Shown here in pieces: positions 11,305 to 19,833 of a DNA stretch of 64,000 nucleotides; position 1 is the stretch's first letter; each line of letters begins with the position of its first letter. Where the stretch lies: positions 4,030,001 to 4,094,000 of the forward strand of contig NZ_AP022587.1 in assembly GCF_010731715.1 (NCBI RefSeq). The letters are read 5' to 3'. Position numbers and translations under genes: made by a program. A model generated the notes under the pieces. The model saw only the letters and a program-made list of their open reading frames with translations. It made no database searches and had not been told where the DNA came from. The DNA comes from Mycobacterium stomatepiae. Its GTDB lineage: Bacteria; Actinomycetota; Actinomycetes; Mycobacteriales; Mycobacteriaceae.

Positions 11305-11310
11305 TAAGAT
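11305..11310 (+). promoter_or_regulatory. Candidate -10 element for the second kinase (leaderless)
   Basis: TAAGAT fits TANNNT and ends seven bases before the ATG at 11318. This mirrors the first kinase and supports the downstream ATG over the one at 11309. Confidence 0.45.
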
Positions 11311-11317
11311 GCACCGC

Positions 11318-13410
11318 ATGCCGTTAAGTGAGGGGGCACAGTTCGCGGGCTATACCGTGGTGCGGCTGCTGGGGGCCGGCGGTATGGGTGAGGTGTATTT
11401 GGTGCGCCACCCGCGGTTGCCGCGTTTTGAAGCGTTGAAGATATTAGGCGCCGAGGTGTCGGCGGATGCTGGCTACCAGCAACGGTTTAACCGCGAGGCC
11501 GAACTGGCCGCCGGGTTGTGGCACCCCCATATCGTGGGCGTGCAGGACCGCGGCGAGTTCGAGGGGCAGCTGTGGATCGCGATGGACTACGTCGACGGAA
11601 CCGACCTCGACGCGCTGATGGACGAGCAGTACCCGGGTGGGATGCCGGCCGGGGAAGTGGTGGCGATCGTGACGGCCGTAGGTGCGGCCTTGGATCATGC
11701 GCATCACCGCGGGTTGCTGCACCGCGATATCAAACCGGGCAACATCATGGTCACCCGGCCCGACGACGGCAGCCTGCCGCGAATCCTATTGTGTGACTTC
11801 GGCATTGCTCGGCCTGTCGATGACACCACCGGTTTGACGGTGACCAATATGACGGTGGGCACTGTGCCTTACTGCGCGCCCGAGCAATTGTCGGGCCAGC
11901 CGCTCGATGGGCGCGCGGATCAGTACGCGCTGGCCGCGACCGCCTACTATCTGCTGACCGGTGCCAAGCTGTTCCCCCACGTCAACCCGGTCGCGGTGAT
12001 CAACGCGCACCTGACATTGCCCGCGCCACCGCTCGGTGGGTTGCGCCCCGATTTGGCCAGCGTCAATGCGGCTTTCGCCCGGGCGCTGGCGAAAAACCCC
12101 GCCGAGCGGTTCGACCGTTGCGGCGATTTCGCCGGCGCGCTGGCCCGCGATTTGCCGCACGCCGGCGCCGGGCACCCGCCGCTCCCACCGGCAACCCCTG
12201 CGGCAGCATCCGAACAAACCCTGCCTGTCGCCGCGGTGGCGACCGAGGTCACCCGCCCCATCTCGCCGCCACGCCCGCAGTACCCGCCGCCGCCAACCCC
12301 GCCCGGGTACCCAGGTCTACAAGTGCCACCTCCACCGCAGTGGAACGCACCGGCGTCGTTCAATGCCAGCCCCCAACCGCCGCCACACCGCAAACGACCT
12401 GTGGCAGTGGTAGTTTCAGTGCTGGCCGTGCTAGCTGTGGTCGCGGGGGTGGGGTTTTTGCGGCGAGCAAGCTCATTGGCGGGGAGGTCGCGAAACGTGC
12501 CGAGCAGGACCGCGAAGCGGCCAGACAGGCGGGGCAGCATTACTTGGAGGCGTTGGCGGTCGGGGACGCCCGCACCGCGGTGTCGCTAGGGCCGGACCAG
12601 CCGGCCACGCCGCAGCTGCTCACCGACAAGGTGTTGCGCGCCCAACTCGCCACCACACCCATCACCGACATCAAGGTCACCAATGACCCGGCCCAGGAGC
12701 CGGGTAGCTCGTCCGACGCCCAGCGGCTGGTGCTGGCCGCGAAATTCGGCGTCACACCCACCCAAGTTGTGCTCTGGGCGCATAAGAAAGACGGCCAGTG
12801 GAAGCTCGACACCACCACCGCTGCGATAACTGTCAACAATCCGCCCAATGCGGTTGAAGCAATGAAAACCGTTGCAATATATGGCGTAGGGACGAACGGC
12901 TCCAATCCCATCTCGGTTTTCCCCGGGGTCATTCAGGTCGGGTCGACCAATCGCTACATCGATATCACCGCGCCAGCCGAACTGGTGCTGCCGGAGGCGC
13001 TCACTGCGCCGGTGGCGAACCGTCCGGCAATCCAGCCGGCGATTGCTCTCAACGACGCCGGGCGCCAGGCCGCGCAGGCCGCCGTGGACGCCCAGCTCCG
13101 CATCTGCTTCAAGGCCGGACCAAAGCCACCAGAGTGCTGTCCCAAAGATGGTTGCCTACCCCAACCAGCCGCGCCTCCCGGAGTCGATCCTGACAGCGGG
13201 ACAATCGAGGATCTCGAGAACACCCAAGGCATGACCTACGACCTGGACCCCAACACGATGACAGTTCATGTCTCGGGAGTCTTCAACTACCGGGCGCAGG
13301 TGATGGAGTACTCCAAACCGACAATCTTCCGAGACGCCATCACCGTGCGGGACAGCCACGTGGACATCACCAAAGATCCGCCGGCTTGGTTCCGCAAACC
13401 GGGGAGCTGA
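11318..13410 (+). pseudogene. Second receptor-type serine/threonine protein kinase, frame-broken
   Basis: This is a tandem paralogue of the preceding kinase: nearly identical N-terminus, GAGGMGEVY loop, [15 protein letters not shown] and CAPEQL. The kinase domain is intact and followed by a Pro-rich linker. Inside the membrane helix ([18 protein letters not shown]) the frame is lost at a T5 tract (12454-12458). One extra T restores [13 protein letters not shown] and the whole extracellular domain to the stop at 13410, about 697 residues. As written, the first frame ends at 12589 after a nonsense tail and would give a kinase without its sensor. The extracellular domain carries a Cys-rich insert (PPECCPKDGC) not found in the paralogue. 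The break may be a sequencing error or a real slippage mutation. Confidence 0.82.
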
Positions 13411-13456
13411 CCCGGTACCGAGGAACCACCGGAGGCCGATCCGCGTCGGAAAGGTC

Positions 13457-13966
13457 ATGGACTACTGCCTTGCTGGGGACGGTGGCACAGCGGCCATGTG
13501 GCACGGCCAGCCCGACCTTGACCTCGACCACGATGGCCGGCTCGAATCGGTCGGGCTGGACTTCGACCACGACGGCATGCACGACGATGCCCTTGCGGAC
13601 TTCGACGGCGATGGGCTCGCCGATCACGCGGTGCTCGACCTCGACAACGACGGCACACCCGAGGCCTACTTCACCGACGACGGGTCGGGAACCTGGGCGG
13701 TAGCCGCAGATCGCGGCGGCGGATTGCGCTGGTACGGGCTAGACGGCGTGGAGCACGCCGGCGGTCCGCTGGTCGACTTCGACGGGCACGGCCGCCCGGA
13801 CGATCGACTCGTGGACATCGACGGCAATGGGGTGGCCGACCGGGTTTTGTGCACCGATCAAAACGGCGTGACCGGCTACGTGGACACCGACGGTGACGGC
13901 CGCTGGGACGTCCGGTTATCCGATATCGACGGTGACGGCTCGGCGGACGGAGCGACCACCCTTTGA
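13457..13966 (+). CDS. Asp-rich calcium-loop repeat protein (Rv3906c-like)
   Basis: This 169-residue acidic protein consists mainly of about eight repeats of the form D-x-D-x-(D/N)-G, for example LDLDHDGR, LDFDHDG, ADFDGDGLAD, VDIDGNGVAD and SDIDGDGSAD. Such loops resemble EF-hand or thrombospondin-type-3 calcium sites. No signal peptide or membrane helix is visible. A GGAAAGG ribosome site precedes the ATG. A protein of this type lies beside pcnA in M. tuberculosis (Rv3906c by my recollection), so this is probably its orthologue, displaced by the kinases. Function is unknown; calcium binding is an inference from the motif. Confidence 0.72.
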   Translation: MDYCLAGDGGTAAMWHGQPDLDLDHDGRLESVGLDFDHDGMHDDALADFDGDGLADHAVLDLDNDGTPEAYFTDDGSGTWAVAADRGGGLRWYGLDGVEHAGGPLVDFDGHGRPDDRLVDIDGNGVADRVLCTDQNGVTGYVDTDGDGRWDVRLSDIDGDGSADGATTL

Positions 13967-14031
13967 CAAGGCGTTTTGCCGTATTCGTGAATGGGTAAAT
14001 CAACGCCTGTGCAGCAGGCAAATCATCTGAA

Positions 14032-14059
14032 GTGACAGACCCCGATCCCTGTCTACACT
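14032..14059 (+). promoter_or_regulatory. Candidate promoter of the esxD-esxC unit
   Basis: GTGACA at 14032-14037 and TACACT at 14054-14059 are separated by 16 bases. The hexamers resemble a SigA-type promoter with a TANNNT -10 element. It lies about 50 bases before esxD and is the best promoter-like site in the short gap before the ESX-2 genes. Confidence 0.35.
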
Positions 14060-14110
14060 CTTATCCATATCCAGGTCGGGGAGCCTAGGGAAGTCGAAGG
14101 GGAGAAGCAC

Positions 14111-14434
14111 ATGCCAAGCTCAACCGTTGTTACACCAGATCTGTTGCGCGCTTCAAAGCAAAAGATCGAATCGCGCCTGCAAGAGGCAGCCGCCATCGCG
14201 AACCAATACTTGAGCGGTCACGAGAATGTCGTCAGCGCCGCCGGGTGGACCGGTCATGCAGGGTCGACATCGCTGAACACCGCGGGCCAGATCCAGCACG
14301 ACCTGCAGCAGATCATGACCGGCGGCAACCGCTTGGCGCACGGGCTTGGCCAGGCGGCGACGCTGATGGAACACCACGAAGCCGATTCAGCCCACAGTCT
14401 CAATGGCGTGTTCGGCGGAGTCCGGTCCACCTAG
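14111..14434 (+). CDS. esxD: ESX-2 WXG100-like protein EsxD
   Basis: This 107-residue protein is the same length as EsxD (Rv3891c) and aligns throughout, with features such as TPDLLRASKQKIE, SAAGWTGHAG (the WxG turn), IMTGGNRLAHGLGQAA and HHEADS. It should form a helical hairpin and pair with EsxC as a secreted heterodimer of the ESX-2 system. A strong ribosome site (AGGGGAGAA) precedes the ATG. In M. tuberculosis it follows PE36-PPE69; here those genes are missing and it is the first ESX-2 gene. Confidence 0.88.
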   Translation: MPSSTVVTPDLLRASKQKIESRLQEAAAIANQYLSGHENVVSAAGWTGHAGSTSLNTAGQIQHDLQQIMTGGNRLAHGLGQAATLMEHHEADSAHSLNGVFGGVRST

Positions 14435-14487
14435 TCCCGCATTTAGCCAATTCCAGAAACTTTTACTTACCGTAAGGAATAACGAAC

Positions 14488-14784
14488 ATGTCAGATCAGA
14501 TCACTTACAACCACGCCGTCGTCAGCGGCCTCACCGGTGACATCGCGACGCAGGCGGCGCAGTTGATGGAAATTCACGACGACGTTCTGCACATCACCCA
14601 GTCGTTGGCCGAGTTCTTCCAGGGCCACGGCGCAACGTCCTTCTTCGACGCGCAACAGCAGATGCTGCACGGCTTGCAAGACAGGATCAATACGGTGAGC
14701 CTGCATGGGCACACCGTGGGCAACGTGCACGATGCCGCGATCGCGGCCGACAGCGCGATGGGAGACCTCTTTCACTCCGCGTAG
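14488..14784 (+). CDS. esxC: ESX-2 WXG100-like protein EsxC
   Basis: This 98-residue protein matches EsxC (Rv3890c). The first eight residues MSDQITYN are identical to my recollection of it, and the turn region EFFQGHGATSFFDAQQQ replaces a canonical WxG. A helical-hairpin partner of EsxD is expected. Ribosome site AAGGAA lies nine bases before the ATG. A perfect GC hairpin follows the stop, so the esxD-esxC pair may be made in excess over the downstream ESX-2 genes, as is usual for Esx substrates. Confidence 0.88.
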   Translation: MSDQITYNHAVVSGLTGDIATQAAQLMEIHDDVLHITQSLAEFFQGHGATSFFDAQQQMLHGLQDRINTVSLHGHTVGNVHDAAIAADSAMGDLFHSA

Positions 14785-14794
14785 ACCTGGCTTT

Positions 14795-14821
14795 GCGGGG
14801 CGCACCTCGCGTGCGCCCCGC
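14795..14821 (+). terminator. Hairpin between esxC and espG2
   Basis: A perfect 11-base-pair stem is formed by GCGGGGCGCAC (14795-14805) and GTGCGCCCCGC (14811-14821) around the five-base loop CTCGC. There is no U tract, so it may act as a partial terminator or an RNA-processing or stability element between the abundant substrates and the machine genes. Confidence 0.6.
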
Positions 14822-14842
14822 ACTTGGCTTTAAGGGAAGACC

Positions 14843-15676
14843 GTGCTTACCACCTCTCTAGAAGGCCTCTGGGTCCTTCAGGTGCTTACGGGCATCGAGG
14901 TCCTGGCTCCCGAAATGGGGCTCAGGCCGCATTTGCCCAGCGTCGAACCCAAGCACAAGGCGCTGGCACACCCGGTGACCGTGGAACTGCGGGCCGCCGG
15001 GGCCATCGATGAAACCGACGCCGTCGACGGCGCGATAGTGGAATGGCTGACGGTGCTGTCGCGCCGTGACATCGGCCTGCTGGTGCAGTTCCGCTTGGCG
15101 GATGACGGCGAACCGGCGCGCGCGCTGCTCGCCCGGTTTGCGCACTGGTGGGTCGCCATCGAGCGATCGGGAGACCTGGTCCGGATCAGCGGCGCGGGCA
15201 TCGCGAACAACGAGGGTTCGGCCAGCGCGGCGCTCAACGCGCAGATCGAACGGCTATGCGGCGCAAACGATCCCGCGTCATTGCGCCCGGTCACGCTGGA
15301 CGCGGATGCCATGCGCGCGGCCGCCACCGATCAGGCCTCGTTGCACGAGTTCCTCGGCAGTCAAGGCCTCGACGCCGATCAGGTGCACATGCTGAAACTG
15401 GCCACCGATTCCGGCCGCTCGGCCCAGGCGTCGATCGTTGCGCTGCAGGCGGGGATAGAAACCGGCCTGCCCACCCGGACCTACATCGACCCGGGCGCGG
15501 TGACGATCATCGATACGACGGAGGGGCGTCTGGTCGCCGAACAAGTTTCGTCCGGGGCCAAGACGTGGATGATCGTTGCGCCGGGGACCAAGAACAACAT
15601 CGGTAACGCGATCAACCATATGGTGCGGCGGCTACCGGCCGAGCAGGAATGGCATTCGTACCGAAAGGTCGTGTAG
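14843..15676 (+). CDS. espG2: ESX-2 substrate chaperone EspG2
   Basis: This 277-residue protein is one residue longer than EspG2 (Rv3889c) and aligns end to end, from LTTSLEGLWVLQVLTGIE to the conserved tail GNAINHMVRRLPAEQEWHSY. EspG proteins bind the tip of the PPE subunit of cognate PE-PPE pairs in the cytosol and keep them soluble. The cognate ESX-2 pair (PE36-PPE69) is not in this window. The GTG at 14843 follows ribosome site AAGGGAAG. Confidence 0.87.
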   Translation: MLTTSLEGLWVLQVLTGIEVLAPEMGLRPHLPSVEPKHKALAHPVTVELRAAGAIDETDAVDGAIVEWLTVLSRRDIGLLVQFRLADDGEPARALLARFAHWWVAIERSGDLVRISGAGIANNEGSASAALNAQIERLCGANDPASLRPVTLDADAMRAAATDQASLHEFLGSQGLDADQVHMLKLATDSGRSAQASIVALQAGIETGLPTRTYIDPGAVTIIDTTEGRLVAEQVSSGAKTWMIVAPGTKNNIGNAINHMVRRLPAEQEWHSYRKVV

Positions 15677-15698
15677 TCGAAAGGCAGTGCGAAAATGA

Positions 15699-15704
15699 TA
15701 GCAT
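15699..15704 (+). promoter_or_regulatory. Candidate internal -10 element before the EspI-like gene
   Basis: TAGCAT (TANNNT) ends seven bases before the GTG at 15712, which would give a leaderless internal transcript within the ESX-2 operon. Confidence 0.35.
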
Positions 15705-15711
15705 CGGCACC

Positions 15712-16740
15712 GTGACGAATCCGTGGACGGGCTCATCCAATTCTCCGGAACAGGGCGGATCGACTCGGCGAGAATCATCCCCCGCCCAGTACCAAAATCA
15801 AGATTCAGTATCCGGAACATTACGCATTTCCGATATGGTCGCGCCGCGCAAAATTCCTCCCGGCGGGGGCTGGCGTAAATTTCTTTACCAGGTGTCGGGC
15901 CATGTCATTAACTTCGGCGAATCGCCGTCCGAAAGACACTATCGGGAATTGCAGGAGCGGATCCGCCGGCACATCCGCAAGCAGTACGTGGTGGGGGTCG
16001 TTTCGGGAAAGGGTGGCGTTGGCAAGACCACGATGACCGCCTGCATCGGTGCGGTGTTCCGGGAGTGCCGACCGGAGAACGTCGTCGCGATCGACGCCGT
16101 CCCCGGCTTCGGCACGCTGGCCGGGCGGATCGACGAATCCCCGCCGGGCGACTACGCGGCGGTGCTCAACGACACCGACGTGCAGGGCTATGCCGATATC
16201 CGAGAACACTTGGGGCAGAACAGCCTTGGGCTTGACGTGTTGGCCGGCAACCGCGCGTCGGACCAGCCGCGGCCGCTGGTGGCCTCGATGTTCTCCGGCG
16301 TGCTGTCGCGGCTGCGCCGCACCCACACCGTAATCGTGGTGGACACCTCCGACGACCTCGAGCACCCGGTGATGAAGGCGGTGCTCGACGCGTGCGACAC
16401 GTTGGTGTTCGTTTCCGGTCTCACCGCCGACACCTCGTTGCCGGTGACCCGGGCGATCGACTTGCTGCGCTCGATGGGGTATCACGAGCTGGTGTCTCGC
16501 AGCATGGTCATCCTGAACGATAGTCGCGACAAATACGACGCGGAGGCGCGCACTTATCTCACCGAGCGCTTCGCGCAATCGGGGGCGACGGTCGAATTCA
16601 TGCCGTACGATCCATTTCTCGCCAAAGGCGGGATAATCGATACTCGGCATGAGCTGAAGAAGAAGACGCGCCTGCGTATATTCGAAATCACCGCGGCATT
16701 GGCCGATAAATATATTCCAGATGCCGACAGGCCGCGTTAA
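15712..16740 (+). CDS. ESX-2 MinD/ParA-like ATPase (Rv3888c-like)
   Basis: This 342-residue protein has a disordered N-terminus (TNPWTGSSNSPEQ) and a MinD/ParA-type P-loop domain with deviant Walker A GKGGVGKTTM at about residues 99-108 and Walker B-like TVIVVDTSDD. It matches Rv3888c in position and type and is the ESX-2 counterpart of EspI. EspI-type proteins are linked to regulation of ESX secretion by energy state; the role of this one is not known. The GTG at 15712 matches the family start; the frame itself extends further upstream. Its stop overlaps the eccD2 start (TAATG). Confidence 0.85.
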   Translation: MTNPWTGSSNSPEQGGSTRRESSPAQYQNQDSVSGTLRISDMVAPRKIPPGGGWRKFLYQVSGHVINFGESPSERHYRELQERIRRHIRKQYVVGVVSGKGGVGKTTMTACIGAVFRECRPENVVAIDAVPGFGTLAGRIDESPPGDYAAVLNDTDVQGYADIREHLGQNSLGLDVLAGNRASDQPRPLVASMFSGVLSRLRRTHTVIVVDTSDDLEHPVMKAVLDACDTLVFVSGLTADTSLPVTRAIDLLRSMGYHELVSRSMVILNDSRDKYDAEARTYLTERFAQSGATVEFMPYDPFLAKGGIIDTRHELKKKTRLRIFEITAALADKYIPDADRPR

Positions 16741-18233
16741 TGACCCCGTACGTGGGCAAGGTTTCGTTTCCAGCCCGTTGCGCGGTCGCGGTCGTATGTG
16801 GAGAACACCTGGTTTCGCAGGTGTACCCGGCCTCGGTGCCGATCGAAGCCTTCATCGACAACGTTGTCGAGCTGCTTAACGAGGAACTCAAACGCCGGGG
16901 CTTCACCGGACTCGAACCGGGCGTCGGCTACGAACTCCAGAAGGCCAACGGGGTACGGCTCGACGTCACCAAGACGTTTGACGAGCTCGGCGTCGAAGAC
17001 GGCGCCACGCTCACCCTGGTTCCCGCGGTGGCCGGCGAATCGTTCGAGCCGCAGTACGAGTCGTTGTCCACCGGGTTGGCCCGGGTCGGGAAATCCCTGT
17101 TCGAGCCGGTCACCCTGCAAACCGCCGCGCACACCGCGTTGGTGATCTTGGCGCTGGCCTCCCTGACCCTATTGGGACTGGCTGTGCGCCAACGCTTCTC
17201 GACCGATTCGCTGATGCCCACCATCGTGACCGGCGTGGCCGGTCTGCTGATCGTCGCTGGCGCGACCACGGTATGGCGTTGGTGGCCGGGGCGTATCGAC
17301 ATGGTCGACGGGCTCGGCTGGATCGCGGTGCCACTGCTCACCGTCGCCCTGGCGTCCGGCGCGCCCGGTCGCCTTGGGGCCGCGCACGCGTTCATCGCCG
17401 CCCTGGCCGGTGCGGTACTGACCTGCGGGATCACGTCCGCGACGGGGCGTCACGCCAAGGTGGCGGCGACCGTGGTGACCGTGCTGGGACTCGGCGGGGC
17501 GGCCGCCGCGGCCCGGATGTGGTGGCCGGTGCCGGCGCAATGGCTGGGAATGTGCGTCCTGGTCGCCCTGCTCCTGCTGCTGACGATGGCCCCGACGATC
17601 GCGCTGTGGGTCGCGCGGATCCGCCCGCCGTATTTCGGATCGATCACCGGGCGCGACCTGTTCCGGCGCAGCGCCGGTCTGCCGGCCGACGCGGTGTCAC
17701 CCGTCGAGGAGGGCGCCGACGAGGAAGCGAATTCCGACACCACCCCGCGCGGTGCGCAGATCGCGCTCGCGGCGGTTCACGCCAACAATGTCCTGACCGG
17801 AATCTGTGTGGGCGCGGGCCTCACCCTGCCCGTCGCGGTGTGGGCGACCCTGATGCCGGGCCGCGACCGGAGCGTGCCGGCCGCCGTGCTGGCCGGCCTG
17901 TTTGTGGTGATCTTCATCAGCCGTGGCCGGGCGTTCGCCGACAAACGCCAGGCGATCGCGTTGGTCTGCGGCGCGGCGGCGGCACTCTGCGTCGGCGTGG
18001 TGAAATACGTTGTGCACGAGCCGGCTTCGTCGGGCTACGGAGTGCTCTGGGGAGCGCTGGTATTGGCCGTCTTCGGCGGCGCCGGTCTGCTGGCCGCGCT
18101 GCTCGTGCCGATCACCCGGTTTACCCCGTTGGTGCGGATGACCGCCGAATGGGTGGAGATAGCGGCGATCATTGCGGCCCTGCCGCTGGCCGCATGGATC
18201 GGCGGATTGTTCACCTGGGTGCGCATGCGATGA
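16740..18233 (+). CDS. eccD2: ESX-2 membrane channel component EccD2
   Basis: This 497-residue protein has an N-terminal ubiquitin-like domain (about residues 5-95, containing VPIEAFIDNVVELLNEELK) followed by about eleven hydrophobic helices, as in all EccD proteins. EccD forms the transmembrane vestibule of the type VII secretion complex. It is coupled by overlaps to the genes on both sides (TAATG before, ATGA after). No disruption is visible. With eccB2 and eccC2 absent here, it could not form a complete ESX-2 core from this locus alone. Confidence 0.88.
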   Translation: MTPYVGKVSFPARCAVAVVCGEHLVSQVYPASVPIEAFIDNVVELLNEELKRRGFTGLEPGVGYELQKANGVRLDVTKTFDELGVEDGATLTLVPAVAGESFEPQYESLSTGLARVGKSLFEPVTLQTAAHTALVILALASLTLLGLAVRQRFSTDSLMPTIVTGVAGLLIVAGATTVWRWWPGRIDMVDGLGWIAVPLLTVALASGAPGRLGAAHAFIAALAGAVLTCGITSATGRHAKVAATVVTVLGLGGAAAAARMWWPVPAQWLGMCVLVALLLLLTMAPTIALWVARIRPPYFGSITGRDLFRRSAGLPADAVSPVEEGADEEANSDTTPRGAQIALAAVHANNVLTGICVGAGLTLPVAVWATLMPGRDRSVPAAVLAGLFVVIFISRGRAFADKRQAIALVCGAAAALCVGVVKYVVHEPASSGYGVLWGALVLAVFGGAGLLAALLVPITRFTPLVRMTAEWVEIAAIIAALPLAAWIGGLFTWVRMR

Positions 18234-19833
18234 CGCGGACTGCGTTCACCGCTCGCGCAATGACCCAGCGGGTCGCCGCCATGGCGCTGACGAGCCTGCT
18301 GGTCCTCCTTATCGCGGGTCTTCCTGCCGCTCAAGCGATTCCACCGCCAGTCGTCGATCCCGGCCGGGTCCCGGCCGACGGCAAGCCGGCTTCCGATCAG
18401 CCGATGCGGCAGGCGTTCGCCTGTGCGCGGACGATCACCGTCGCCGATCCGAACGTGGCGTTGCCCGCGCCCGGATTCACGATGCTCAATGTCAGCAAGG
18501 CCTGGCAGTACTCGACCGGCAACGGGGTGCCCGTCGCAGTCATCGACACCGGCATCAACCCCAGCCGACGACTGCCGGTAGTGGCCGGCGGTGACTACAT
18601 CATGGGCGGTGACGGACTGAGCGACTGCGATGCGCACGGAACCGTCGTAGCGTCGTTGATTGGGGCCGCGCCGCAAGGTATTCCGATGCCCGCACCGATG
18701 CCGAGCGCACCGGCCTTCCCGCCGCCGGCGGGAAGGCCGCCGACGCGGGCGCACCGCCACCCGGCGGACCACCGCCGCCGCCCGCACCACCGCCACCGCC
18801 ACCACCCGACGCCCCGGCGAACGGGCCGGGGGATCCCGCGCCCGGCCAGCCCGACGATCCCGAGGTGCCGCCGCCGCCGGGCGCACCCGACGGTGTCGCC
18901 GGCGTCGCACCGCACGCGACCGTCATTTCCATCCGTCAGTCGTCGCGGGCCTTCGAGCCGGTGAACCCCGGCGGCGGCGACTTCGAGGGACGCAAGAAGG
19001 CCGGCACCATCGCGACGCTGGCCAGCGCCATCGTGCACGCGGCGAACATTGGCGCCAAGGTGATCAATATCAGTGTGACGGCGTGTGTTTCGGCCGCCGA
19101 TCCGCTGGATCAGAGCGCCATCGGCGCCGCCGTCTGGTACGCGGCCACGGTCAAGGACGCCGTCATCGTCGCGGCGGCCGGCAACGACAACGAGGAGGGC
19201 TGCGCCCAGAACCCGACGTTCGATCCGCTTAACGCGTCCGATCCGCGCGACTGGCATCAAGTCAAGACGGTGTCGTCGCCGTCCTGGTTCTCCGATTACG
19301 TGCTGTCGGTGGGTGCCGTTGACAACACCGGAGCACCGATCAACAAGAGTCTGGCCGGCCCCTGGGTGGCCGCGGCGGCACCGGGCGTCGGGGTCATGGG
19401 CCTGTCACCGGAAACCGGGGGACCGGCGAACGCGTACCCGCCGATCCGCCCGGGCGAGAAGAACATGCCGTTTTGGGGAACCAGCTTCTCCGCGGCGTAC
19501 GTCAGCGGGGTGGCCGCGCTGGTGCGGGCAAAATATTCGGGACTGTCCGCGCACCAGATCATCAACAGGATTCTGCAGACCGCGCACAATCCACCCCGCG
19601 GCGTCGACAACCAGGTCGGTTACGGAGTGGTCGACCCGGTGGCCGCGCTAACCTTCGATGTGCCCGCGGGAGAGCGGCTTTCACCGGCAGCTGCGAGTCG
19701 CATCGTCTATCCGTCACCGCCACCGCCACCGCCGGATCACCGCGCCCGCAACGTGGCGCTGGTCTTCGCCGGCGTGGTGGCTGCGGCGATCGCGGTAGTT
19801 TCGTTGATCGTTCGGGCACGGCGCGAGCGATGA
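18230..19833 (+). pseudogene. mycP2: ESX-2 mycosin protease MycP2, frame-broken
   Basis: This is a subtilisin-like membrane-anchored protease of about 534 residues when the frame is restored. It has a signal peptide (MALTSLLVLLIAGLPAAQA), catalytic Asp near 106 in AVIDTG, His near 136 in DAHGT, Ser in GTSFSAAY and a C-terminal helix with a basic tail. A Pro/Gly-rich insert sits between His and the rest of the domain, as in MycP2. The frame is lost by one base within about 18716-18740, probably in the GGG at 18730-18732. An extra base restores AGKAADAGAPPPGG and the rest. As written the N-terminal frame ends at 18964 without the catalytic Ser. Whether the break is real is unresolved. Confidence 0.85.
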
